The position numbers and the translations under genes are program-made. Shown piece by piece: positions 18,270 to 27,600 of a DNA stretch of 63,743 bases. The notes beneath the pieces were generated by a model that saw nothing but the letters and a program-made list of their open reading frames with translations, had not been told where the DNA came from and ran no database searches. Within the stretch, counting starts at the first letter, position 1, and the number at the start of each line of letters is the position of its first letter. The stretch is from DATGIQ01 sp035295665 (GTDB lineage: Bacteria > Planctomycetota > Planctomycetia > Gemmatales > Gemmataceae), in NCBI GenBank assembly GCA_035295665.1, contig DATGIQ010000477.1, positions 1 through 63,743 of the forward strand, given 5' to 3'.

Positions 18270-19493
18270 ATGAACCGACGAACCGCACTGAAACAGATGG
18301 CCCTGGGACTGGGAGCAAGCTTGACCCAACTGGCGCACGGGCAACGGCCTGACAAAGGGCTGGCCGGAGAGCGAGCGGTCGTGAACGGGAATAGGGAATT
18401 CGCGACCGACCTCTATGGCCAACTGCGCGACAACCGGGGCAACCTCTTCTTTTCGCCGTACAGCATCTCCACCGCCCTCGCCATGACGTATGCCGGTGCG
18501 CTCGGCCAGACCGCTGACGAGATGGCCAAGGCGCTGCATTTCACTCTCGATCGATCCCACCTCTCTGCTGCCTTCGCCACCCTCGCTGCCAACACCAAGA
18601 GCTTGGGGAAAAAATCGGGCTGTGAATTATTCCTGGGCAATGCACTCTGGGGACAGCACGGGTACCACTTCCTTCCCGATTTTCTCAATCAGGTCAGGAA
18701 GAATTTCGACGCCAGCGTGAACGAAGTCGATTTCGTTGGCCACGCGGAAGAAGCCCGTCACACGATCAACACCTGGGTGGAGAAACAGACCAAGGAAAAG
18801 ATCAAGGATCTCCTGCCGTCGGGGGTCCTGACTCCGGACACGCGCTTGGTGCTCACCAACGCGATCTATTTCAAGAGCACTTGGCAGAGCCCGTTCAACC
18901 AGAAGACGACGCGGGAAGAAGCGTTCACGCTTGCCCCCCAGGAGAAAATCCAGGTCCCCATGATGCACCGGTCCGCCGACTTCGGTTACGTCGATGGCGG
19001 ATCCTTTGACGCCCTGGACCTGCCCTACGCCGGCAAGGAGTTATCCATGACGATTTTCCTGCCCAAGAAAGTGGACGGGCTGGCGGAGTTCGAGAAGACC
19101 GTGACCTCAGGCAAGCTGGTGGAGTGGCTCTCGCAGCTGAAATCGAGCAGAGTGGATGTGGCCCTACCGAAGTTTAAGATGATGGTTGCGTGCAATCTGA
19201 AACAGGCGCTTTCCCGCATGGGAATGGCCAGCGCATTCGGTCGCGGTGCCGATTTCTCGGGCATGACCGGAAGCCGAGACCTTTTCCTCTCGGAGGTTGT
19301 CCACAAGGCCCAGGTCGACGTTCAGGAAGAAGGGACCGAAGCCGCGGCCGCTACGGGAGTGGTGATGGAGCGACTCTCGCTAAGTCCTTCCGTTCGTACT
19401 TTCCGAGCAGATCATCCGTTTGTGTTCGTCATTCGTGATCGCCGCCTGAATAGTATTCTGTTCATGGGACGACTCATCGATCCACGCGGTTGA
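18270..19493 (+). CDS. Serpin-family protease inhibitor with Tat-like leader
   Basis: 407 residues. The ATG at 18270 follows GGGAGAGG. Residues 2-18 (NRRTALKQMALGLGASL) look like a twin-arginine leader, so export is likely. The remainder is a full-length serpin: NLFFSPYSISTALAMTYAGA near the start, TRLVLTNAIYFKSTW in the middle, and the hinge EEGTEAAAATG (from about residue 353) with small residues typical of inhibitory serpins, then DHPFVFVIRDRRLNSILFMG at the end. The reactive loop reads roughly VVMERLSLSPSVRTF, so Met, Arg or Leu could be the P1 residue. It would trap serine or cysteine proteases outside the cell. Its target is unknown; a metalloprotease-like gene follows but serpins do not inhibit metalloproteases. 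Confidence 0.92.
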   Translation: MNRRTALKQMALGLGASLTQLAHGQRPDKGLAGERAVVNGNREFATDLYGQLRDNRGNLFFSPYSISTALAMTYAGALGQTADEMAKALHFTLDRSHLSAAFATLAANTKSLGKKSGCELFLGNALWGQHGYHFLPDFLNQVRKNFDASVNEVDFVGHAEEARHTINTWVEKQTKEKIKDLLPSGVLTPDTRLVLTNAIYFKSTWQSPFNQKTTREEAFTLAPQEKIQVPMMHRSADFGYVDGGSFDALDLPYAGKELSMTIFLPKKVDGLAEFEKTVTSGKLVEWLSQLKSSRVDVALPKFKMMVACNLKQALSRMGMASAFGRGADFSGMTGSRDLFLSEVVHKAQVDVQEEGTEAAAATGVVMERLSLSPSVRTFRADHPFVFVIRDRRLNSILFMGRLIDPRG

Positions 19494-19765
19494 TCGGCGG
19501 TTGCTCAGCACGCGGATCAGCGGCTTGGCCCATTTGCCGGACGATCGTGGCGGCTCCATAAGGACTTATCTTAACTGCAATTAGGCATACAGCTCATTTC
19601 CCGACGCCTGCCGAAAGCAGGCAACGCCAATGGCCAAAACGGCGCTGGACCAAAAAAATCCACGCTCGAGTCGTAGGTTTTCGTCTGCGCGGCAGTAGGT
19701 ACTGTTAGACACGATCGCCTTGGCTTCGACGACTTTCATTTTCTTCACACGTAAGGAGCTTGATC

Positions 19766-21862
19766 ATGCTGTTCCGTTCCCTGTTCACGCACCCACGCGG
19801 AGAGAAGCGGCCAGCGGAATCGCGGCAGAGGTGGCGGAGCGTCGGTTTGCGTCTTGAAGAGTTCGAGCCGCGCCTCACACCAGCCGGCGGCTTCACGATC
19901 ACTCCGATGTTTGATCCCTCCATCACCGGTGCTGCCAACGCTGCTGCAATCGAGAACACGATCAACGCGGCAATCACTTACTTCCAAAGTACGCTTTCCA
20001 ATCCGATCAATGTGTCAATCCTCTTTCAAGCCGACCCGACGATCGGCGGCGGCAGTAGCCAGACTTCAATTATGACGGTCCCATACGCGCAATTCCGCGC
20101 TGCCCTGGCGAGCGAAACGCAAACGGCCGACACCATGACGGCCCTGGCAAACCTGCCCACGCAAGCGAACAATCCCGTCAATAACGCCCCGAGCCTCGCG
20201 CTCTCTTCCGCAAATGTCCGCGCGTTAGGAATCCAAGCACTCTATACCGTCACGTTTTCGGCGGCCGCGACCATGCAATTCAGCTTCAGTGGCGCTACCT
20301 CCACGCCGTTCACGTACACGCCGGGCACCACGGCCGCCCAGGACTTGCAGACGAATCTGCAAACCATCGCAGCCCTGGACGCCGCCGATGGCCGCGGCAA
20401 TGACATGATTACCGTAACTGGCGTTAGCACCGGGTCTTTCTTGGTGGAAATCGACGCGCAGAACGGCAACGTCGGTGGCACATTGTCTGCCTCCGACGCC
20501 TCCGTCCAGGTTCAGGTTGCCGCTCCCGCTTCCGTCGACAGCACAATCACCCTGAACCCCACGTACGACCCAGCAACCAACTTTGGCATCGTCGAGCATG
20601 AGATGGACGAAGCGCTCGGTTTCAGCTCCGCATTGCCCAATGGCGGCGGCGCGCTCCCCAATACGCCGAACCCGATCGACCTCTATCGCTATACCGCCGG
20701 ACCCAATGGCGCCCGGATCTGGAGCACGACGGACACGGCGGACAATGCCTACTTCTCTCTGGACGGCAACACGGACTTCGTGCAGTTCAACGAGTCGAAC
20801 ATCAATGGCAATGGGGGCGATTACAGCGACTTTTGGAGTAACAATGGCGGCAGCAACTCGACTCAGTTTACGGTAACGTTTGCGCAAGCGACGACGGTTC
20901 AGTTCAGCTTCGGCGGTACGATGGCAGCCACGCCGTTCACGTATAGCACGACGAGCATGGCCCAGGATTTACAGAATAATCTACAAACCATCCCGGCACT
21001 GGCCGGTAAAAATGTCGTGGTGGCGGTGACCGGCAATGCTGGCGGTCCCTTCATGGTGCAAATCACCGACCAAAACGGTGGGGCCGTGCCAGGAAATCTG
21101 TACGCGGTGGGCCCAAACGTCCAAGTTACCGTGCCCACTCCAGCGCCGCGCGTGCAGGATGCGTCGGGCAATGGCAGTCCGACCATGCTGACCGATGCCG
21201 GACAGGTGGAGATTCGGGCCTTGAACGTGATCGGCTATACGCTGGTGAAAACTCTCGCAAGCCCCGCCATTACCAGCCCGAACACGGCGATGTTCACGGC
21301 CGGGCAAGTCAATACGTTCCAGGTGACGACCACCGGCTTTCCCACACCCTCAATCACCGTGGCGGCCTTACCCGCCGGCCTGCCGGCTGGGTTGACCTTT
21401 GTGGACAATCAGAACGCCACCAGCACGTTGACCATCGGCAACAACGTCGCGCCCGGCACCTATTCCCTGATCCTTACTGCACAGAACCCCTTCGGCACCA
21501 ATATTACCCCTAGCAACCCGTACGGGACCCCCGCCACCCAAACTTTCACTTTGACGATCAACCAGCCGACTGCGCCGCCCCCGGGCGCTGTAGGCGGCCC
21601 GCGCAAAAGCCCCGGGGCCGAAGTGGAGTTAGCACACACGACTTCCACCCTACAACCGCTGTCGTTCCCGATGGCTTCGGCCACCCTCAACTCTGCGGAC
21701 GACCGGGTACATCCCCTGCAACCGAATCGCGTCAGCGCAGTCTTTACTGCCGACATGGATGGCAGTGTGGGAATCGCCGCCGTTCGGTCGCAAACTCCAG
21801 TTGATTCCTTTGGAAACGATCCGTGGGAGAGCTGGTTCAGCATCCGCACGGAGGTTTGCTGA
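19766..21862 (+). CDS. NF038122-like metalloprotease with two inserted copies of a beta domain
   Basis: 698 residues. AAGGAG at 19753-19758 fixes the ATG at 19766. Residues 30-40 read LEEFEPRLTPA, the shared planctomycete N-terminal motif. Two parts recall the NF038122 protease family: NPINVSILFQADPTIGGGSS early on, and the active-site-like helix IVEHEMDEALGF (His278, Glu279), an HExxE-type rather than HExxH motif. A domain of about 95 residues (VTFSAAATMQFSFSGATSTP ... AAQDLQTNLQTIAAL) is inserted before the active site and again after it (VTFAQATTVQFSFGGTMAAT ... AQDLQNNLQTIPAL). The C-terminus has an Ig/cadherin-like putative domain and a Pro-rich linker. Secretion is inferred; substrate unknown. 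Confidence 0.75.
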   Translation: MLFRSLFTHPRGEKRPAESRQRWRSVGLRLEEFEPRLTPAGGFTITPMFDPSITGAANAAAIENTINAAITYFQSTLSNPINVSILFQADPTIGGGSSQTSIMTVPYAQFRAALASETQTADTMTALANLPTQANNPVNNAPSLALSSANVRALGIQALYTVTFSAAATMQFSFSGATSTPFTYTPGTTAAQDLQTNLQTIAALDAADGRGNDMITVTGVSTGSFLVEIDAQNGNVGGTLSASDASVQVQVAAPASVDSTITLNPTYDPATNFGIVEHEMDEALGFSSALPNGGGALPNTPNPIDLYRYTAGPNGARIWSTTDTADNAYFSLDGNTDFVQFNESNINGNGGDYSDFWSNNGGSNSTQFTVTFAQATTVQFSFGGTMAATPFTYSTTSMAQDLQNNLQTIPALAGKNVVVAVTGNAGGPFMVQITDQNGGAVPGNLYAVGPNVQVTVPTPAPRVQDASGNGSPTMLTDAGQVEIRALNVIGYTLVKTLASPAITSPNTAMFTAGQVNTFQVTTTGFPTPSITVAALPAGLPAGLTFVDNQNATSTLTIGNNVAPGTYSLILTAQNPFGTNITPSNPYGTPATQTFTLTINQPTAPPPGAVGGPRKSPGAEVELAHTTSTLQPLSFPMASATLNSADDRVHPLQPNRVSAVFTADMDGSVGIAAVRSQTPVDSFGNDPWESWFSIRTEVC

Positions 21863-22093
21863 TACACCGGAAGGTGGGGCAGCCATTCCGATGCGTCCGA
21901 ACCAGGCCGGGCGGGAATGGCTGCCCTGGATCGTGCTGGCTAGGGGGGGCATTTCCGGTCAATGGATAATCCATACCGTCAATCGCCAAGAACTCTTCTC
22001 CTACCCTCTTGCCATCCTGGCGACAAGTACAGATAACGAAGCGAGGTACTACCAAGAAGTATGGTAACCGCCCCAGGTAAGGGGGCACGCCGC

Positions 22094-22567
22094 ATGAGAA
22101 GGAAGGCCTACAACTGTCCCGTCGAGGCGGCGATTGATGTATTCGGCGGCAAGTGGAAGGCACTCATTCTTTGGTGGTTACGGGAACGCACCTGGCGTTT
22201 TGCAGAGCTGCGGCGCCAGATTCCCGGGATCACCGAAAAGATGTTGACGCAGCAATTGCGCGAGCTCGAGGCAGATGGAATTGTAAAGCGCCGTGTCTAT
22301 GCGACTGTGCCGCCAAAGGTGGAGTATTCCCTGACGAAGTATGGCTGGTCGCTCAAGCGTGCGTTGCGGGAGATTTGCAACTGGGGACGCAACCACATGG
22401 AACGGATTGGCGCTGTCGAAACCGGCTTGGCCCATGCGGGTGCCGCGCGTACAGATACACAGCGAAGTCCAGTCCCCAAGAGTCGCGGCGGCAAGTCAAG
22501 CAACGTCATCACCGCACCGAAGCGCATGCTGGCAGCTCCACGCACACCGAGACACGCTGCTCGATGA
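22094..22567 (+). CDS. HxlR-family winged-helix transcriptional regulator
   Basis: 157 residues from ATG 22094, chosen for AAGGGGG upstream; an in-frame ATG at 22061 is an alternative. The core YNCPVEAAIDVFGGKWKALI and the helix-turn-helix with FAELRRQIPGITEKMLTQQL match HxlR (MarR-related), including the conserved Cys near the N-terminus that in some members senses reactive aldehydes or thiol stress. The last about 45 residues are a non-conserved basic tail. It converges with the DUF2231 gene; there is no divergent partner gene to suggest a target. Confidence 0.9.
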   Translation: MRRKAYNCPVEAAIDVFGGKWKALILWWLRERTWRFAELRRQIPGITEKMLTQQLRELEADGIVKRRVYATVPPKVEYSLTKYGWSLKRALREICNWGRNHMERIGAVETGLAHAGAARTDTQRSPVPKSRGGKSSNVITAPKRMLAAPRTPRHAAR

Positions 22568-22795
22568 ATTCCCGAGCGGACGTGCGGCCTTTCCTTGTCG
22601 AGTTGCTTCGAAGTACTTGAGCGGTGGGTGCGGCAGAAGCACACCCAGGGCTCTGGGTAGGCTTCTGGCCGCCTGTTCCATCCGGCTGCCGTTCGCGGTG
22701 GCGAAGGGCTCGCACCGTTAGCCAACAGTGATTCTTCAGGGTTCCGATTGGAGGCCAGCAACGTTTGCTGGTCCTCCAACAGGATTCGCCAGCCT

Positions 22796-23371
22796 CTACG
22801 CCGACCCTGCGGGTAGGACAATGTGCCGGGCCTTGCCCGACGCCTCGCCCTGCTGCCGGCCCGCCGGCTGCAGTTTGTGCTTTTGCTTGTCCTGCTGCTC
22901 CATGACCGGTTTGACCGCTTCGCCTAGCTCCTCGACTAGCTTGCCGCCGAGCCAAGCAGTGTACAGCATCAGGCTACCACCGGTCAGCCCCAGCAGCCTG
23001 GCCAGGAAGCCCGTCTGCTGTCCCGCTTGTTCCTCGCGAGCGCGCAGGAAATAACTGGTGGCGAACAGCGTGCCGACGATGGCGTTGCCCAAGGCGTGCC
23101 GCGTGGCGATGTCGTGGTTGGGCTGCCGATCCCTCGGGATAAAGCTGTAATCGCGCAGCCCGGTGAGCACGGCGCCGGCTGCACCCAACAGGCCAATGCC
23201 CATGCTGATCCGGGCGCAGTCATCATAGGCTTTATCACCGGTCACCATCCCCATTACATCGCTGATGCCGCTCACCGCCCAAGCACCGACCGGTAGGTCG
23301 GTAATCGCCGGGTGCGGGCTATGGCCGAGGCCCTTCTCAACCTTATCGATCGCCTCGAAGATCACGCTCAT
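22796..23371 (-). CDS. DUF2231 membrane protein
   Basis: 191 residues. AAAGGAG about 8 nt upstream supports the ATG at 23371. The core HSPHPAITDLPVGAWAVSGI and about four hydrophobic segments match DUF2231, a family of integral membrane proteins sometimes found with cytochromes or Rieske proteins. HPAITDLP and the HALGNAIVGTLF region carry conserved histidines. The C-terminal 40 residues are charged and Gln/Lys-rich (EQQDKQKHKLQPAG). Function unknown; perhaps quinone- or heme-linked, but this is only a suggestion. Confidence 0.85.
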   Translation of the reverse strand: MSVIFEAIDKVEKGLGHSPHPAITDLPVGAWAVSGISDVMGMVTGDKAYDDCARISMGIGLLGAAGAVLTGLRDYSFIPRDRQPNHDIATRHALGNAIVGTLFATSYFLRAREEQAGQQTGFLARLLGLTGGSLMLYTAWLGGKLVEELGEAVKPVMEQQDKQKHKLQPAGRQQGEASGKARHIVLPAGSA

Positions 23372-23641
23372 GTCGGTTCTCCTTTGCGCAAAGCACATTG
23401 CATAGGCCTGCATACCAATCAATCTTTCAGCAATTCCCGTACCGATTCACCAGAAGCGCGGGAGATCACCCTTATCAGAAGTCATCACGAAATTCGTGGG
23501 TGACTTCAAGATCAGCACCGACGAGCGCGGGCACTTTGCATTTCTGAAGGTGCCTCCCAATGAAACGTCCGCCTGGTACGGCCTCATGGATAACCTCCCG
23601 TCGCACGGGGCCATCCCCGTGCAGCTGGTCGAGCTCGGCCA

Positions 23642-23854
23642 TCACGGGACAGTGAAAAATGGTCCGCCCGTGGGGTTGGTAAAGCCCCCCGGGATGGGCT
23701 TGGGATCACGGCCGGCAGCCTGGGCGGGGCCCGGCAAGAGCAAGCCGGCCCCCAAAGCGCCGACCGTGCCGGCGGCGGCCTGCAAGAAGCGGCGCCGGGA
23801 GAGGAGGCGTTCGCGCTGGAATGCTCTCCCAGAATTCAATCGGACAGGAACCAT
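23642..23854 (-). pseudogene. Truncated Tat-signal protein, probable gene remnant
   Basis: A 70-residue frame with an excellent AAAGGAG ribosome binding site 6 nt before ATG 23854. It contains a complete twin-arginine signal (LSRRRFLQAAAGTVGALGAG) and about 20 residues of mature sequence (RDPKPIPGGFTNPTGGPFF) before a stop codon. That opening looks like the beginning of a longer planctomycete secreted protein. Immediately after the stop is a short palindrome (23603-23622) sharing sequence with the element at 11244-11279, so a repeat insertion or deletion may have cut the gene. A short functional Tat peptide is less likely. Confidence 0.5.
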
Positions 23855-24063
23855 GCGATGCTCCTTTCCCTGATCCGTCTGCAAACGGATGCAGGATTAC
23901 GGGCTAATGTTGGCGGAACAACTTGTCTACTTCATACATCTCCAGTTCGTCCCGCGATCCGCCACGCCGATGGTGCGGCCCGCTGCTTGCAAGCAGGAAT
24001 TGGGGAGACTACAATCGTGGTCATCTGTTGCTGGGATTACACCCCCTGGGAAAGGTGCCATGC

Positions 24064-24678
24064 ATGACTTCGGAAGGGTCGGTCACGAACTGGATTGGCC
24101 GACTCAAAGCGGGCGATCCGACCGCTGCCGCCCGCCTCTGGGAGCGGTATTTCGAACGGCTCGTCGGGCTGGCACGGCTCCAGCTTCGCGGCACGCCGCG
24201 GCGGGCCGCCGACGAAGAGGATGTGGCTCTCAGCGCGTTTGATAGTTTTTGCCGGGGCGCTGAGCGCAACCGCTTTCCCCATCTGGTCAATCGCGATAGC
24301 CTGTGGCGGCTGTTGGTGACGATTACGCTGCGCAAGGCTCATGATCTTCGGCGGGACGAACATCGGCAGAAACGGGGCGGCGGCGAGGTCCGCGCCGAAT
24401 CCGAATTGCTCGATCGGGCCGATTCGGCATTCGCCGACGCGGGCTTGGAATTGGTCGTGGGCCGGGAGCCGACGCCTGAACTGGCTGCCCAGGTGGCCGA
24501 CGAGTGCCGCCGGTTATTGGGCCGTCTTGATAATGCGGCACTCCAGTCGCTGGCGCTCCTGAAAATGGAAGGCTACACAAACGACGAAGTCGCCTCCCGA
24601 TTGGGCTGTGGCTTGCGCACAGTCGAGCGCAAGCTGCGGCTGATTCGGCAGATCTGGAGGCGGGAGGCGAGACCATGA
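24064..24678 (+). CDS. ECF sigma factor linked to a Ser/Thr kinase gene
   Basis: 204 residues, ATG 24064. Sigma region 2 (LWERYFERLVGLARLQLRG, DEEDVALSAFDSFCRGAE) and region 4 (LKMEGYTNDEVASRLGCGLR, TVERKLRLIRQIW) are clear. Its stop overlaps the start of the kinase gene by 4 nt (ATGA), implying translational coupling. Planctomycete ECF groups encoded next to Ser/Thr kinases are known, and phosphorylation is thought to replace anti-sigma control in some of them. Here the kinase is the natural candidate regulator. The sequence gives no information on target promoters. Confidence 0.92.
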   Translation: MTSEGSVTNWIGRLKAGDPTAAARLWERYFERLVGLARLQLRGTPRRAADEEDVALSAFDSFCRGAERNRFPHLVNRDSLWRLLVTITLRKAHDLRRDEHRQKRGGGEVRAESELLDRADSAFADAGLELVVGREPTPELAAQVADECRRLLGRLDNAALQSLALLKMEGYTNDEVASRLGCGLRTVERKLRLIRQIWRREARP

Positions 24679-27600
24679 CCGAAGCTTCCACTCCGCGCGA
24701 CCCCCATGTGTCGGTCGTGGCGGCCCGACGCGCGGACCAGATTTGCGATGGCTTCGAGGCGGCCTGGAACTCGGTCGGCACCACGGGCCAACGCCCCCGC
24801 ATCGAAGACTTTGTGGCGGACGTGCCGGAGGCAGATCGCTCCGCGCTTCTGCGCGAGCTGATCTTGGTCGAGATCGAGCTGCGGTGCCGAGCCGGGGATA
24901 CTTTTCCCCGTTTGGAGGAGTATCAGGCCCGCTTCCCCGTACTCGAATCGGAATGGCTCGCGGCCGCAATGGCCGGGGATGCACGGGCTCAAGCCGGCAC
25001 GCCTGGGCTGATCCAGGTCGGCCAACTCATTTCCCATTATCGCATTGAGGATCGGCTCGGCAGCGGCGGCATGGGGGTGGTTTACAAGGCCCATGATACG
25101 CGCCTGGACCGTCGCGTCGCTTTAAAATTCCTGCCTGCGGAATATGCGCCCGGCCAGCGAGCCTTGGAGCGTTTCCGGCGCGAGGCTCTCATGGCCTCGG
25201 CCCTGAATCATCCCCACATTTGCACGATTCTTGACATTGATACACATCAAGACCGGCCTTTCCTGGTCATGGAGCTCATCCAAGGGTGCACCTTGCGCCA
25301 GTTCGCGCGGCAGCGGTTGGCTCTGGAGTCGCTCGTGCAGCTGGGCGAACAAGTGGCCCGGGCACTGGCGGCGGCTCATGCTGCGGGTATTGTGCATCGG
25401 GACATCAAGCCCGAGAACGTCATGGTGCGGGAGGACGGCTATGCGAAAGTCGTCGATTTTGGCTTGGCACGGCCCAGCGTCCCATGTGGCACTCCGTCCG
25501 AAGACTCTGTTTCAGAGATCAGTGCTCCGGGTACCCTGATTGGCACCCCGCGCTACATGTCGCCGGAACAAGGGCGGGCTGAGCCGGCAACGAACGCCAG
25601 TGACATCTTCGCGCTCGGGATCATGCTCTACGAGCTGTCCACCGGCCATCACCCGTTTGAAGCGGATTCGCACGTGGAGGTCCTGCATGCCATTCTTTCG
25701 CAGACTCCGGTGCCCAGTTCGCGATTGAACCCGGAAGTCCCCGCACCACTGGAAACGCTCCTCCAGTGCATGTTGGAAAAGGATCCCCAGCGGCGGCCCA
25801 ACGCCGCTGCGGTCGCTGAAGCCTTGGCGGAACTAAACCGGACCCGCCCGGCCCGGCCCCGAGATCCCGCTACCGCGCCAGGCCAACGGCATAGCGTTGG
25901 CCGCCAGGAAGAGCGGGCGGCTTTGCACACCGGGTTCGAATCCGCCGCAAGCGGCAAGGGACTCGTCCTTTGTGTGGCCGGCGAGCCGGGCATTGGCAAG
26001 ACGACGTTGGTTGAAGATTTTCTCCAGGACGTGGCGGCCGAAGCTGGGGCGGCAAGCATCGCACGCGGGCGCTGTTCGGAACGCTTGGCCGGGGCGGAAG
26101 CATATTTGCCGTTTCTGGAAGCGCTCGACAGCCTGGTGCACGGCCGCGATGGCGAACAGGTGGCCCGGATTCTGAAGGTGGTGGCGCCGACCTGGTACAT
26201 CCAGCTAGCGCCGGTAGCAAGGGACGAGTCTTCCTTTGCACGTGTGCTGGAGGAGGCGAAGACCGCATCGCAGGAACGCCTCAAACGGGAGCTGACGGCG
26301 TTCCTCCAAGAACTCTCCCGACTCCGCCCCGTAATTCTCTTTATCGATGATACGCATTGGGCCGATGTCTCAACCGTCGATTTGCTCGCCTATATCGGCA
26401 GCCGGTGTTCCGCGATGCGGCTGCTGCTGGTGCTGGCCTACCGGCCTGCGGATTTGTTGCTGAGCAAGCATCCGTTCCTGCCGGTCAAGCTCGAACTCCA
26501 AGGGCGGGGCGCGTGCCGGGAGATGCGGCTGGCATTCTTGAGCCGCCCCGACATTGACCGGTACCTGGCCCTGGAATTCCCGGAGCACGATTTTTCCGAT
26601 GCATTTGCCGTACTTGTGCATGCCCGAACCGAAGGAAATCCGCTCTTCGTGGTCGCCTTGCTGCGCTACTTGCGTGAGCGCGGCATCATCGCGCAGCCGC
26701 AAGGCCGATGGACGCTGACCCAAGCGCTGGTCGAGATCGACCAGGAGTTGCCCGAGTCCGTGCGCAGTATGATCCAGCGGAAAATCGATCAGCTCAGCGA
26801 AGACGATCGCCGTCTGTTGATTGCCGCCAGTGTGCAGGGGCAGGAATTCGATGCGGCGGTGGTAGCCAAGGCGATAGGGCGGGAAGCAGCCGATATCGAG
26901 GAGCGGCTGGACGTGTTGGAGTGTGTCCATGCCTTCGTGCGGCGCGTCGTAGAGAAGGAGTTCCCCAATGGGACCCTGACCGTCCGGTACCGCTTCGTGC
27001 ATGTGCTCTATCAGAATGCCCTGTACGCGATGCTCGTGCCCGCGCGCCGGGCTTCGCTCAGCGGGCTGGTGGCCCAGACCCTCCTGGGATTTTACGGCGA
27101 CCAGTGCTCGACCATGGCTGCCGAGTTAGCACTTCTCTTCGAGACAGCCAGAGAATTTGCACCGGCCGCGGACCACTTCCTGGTGGCCTCGCAAAATGCG
27201 GCCCGCGTCTATGCCAACCAAGAAGCGGTCATGCTGGCTCGGCGGACGATTGCCATCGCCGAAAAACTACCGGGACACAACCGTTATTCCCGCGTTCTGG
27301 CGGCCGCGCTGCATTTGGGGCCGCTGTACCAAACCCACGGCCAATTTGAAGAGGAGATGGCCGTCTATGAATTGGCCGAGACCGCGGCACGTGAGACGGG
27401 AAATGTCGATGGCCAGATCCAGGCCATTTGTGGGATGGCCATGGCGCTCATTTTCCTCTACCGAAGAGCAGAGGCCCGCGCGCATTGCAAGCGGGCCCTC
27501 GAACTGGCCCAGACGGTAGGTTCGGACGTGGGAGTGGCCAACGCCGAGACGGTCCTCGGTTTTGAGCGCGTACAAACGGGTGCGCTGGACGAGGCCGAAC

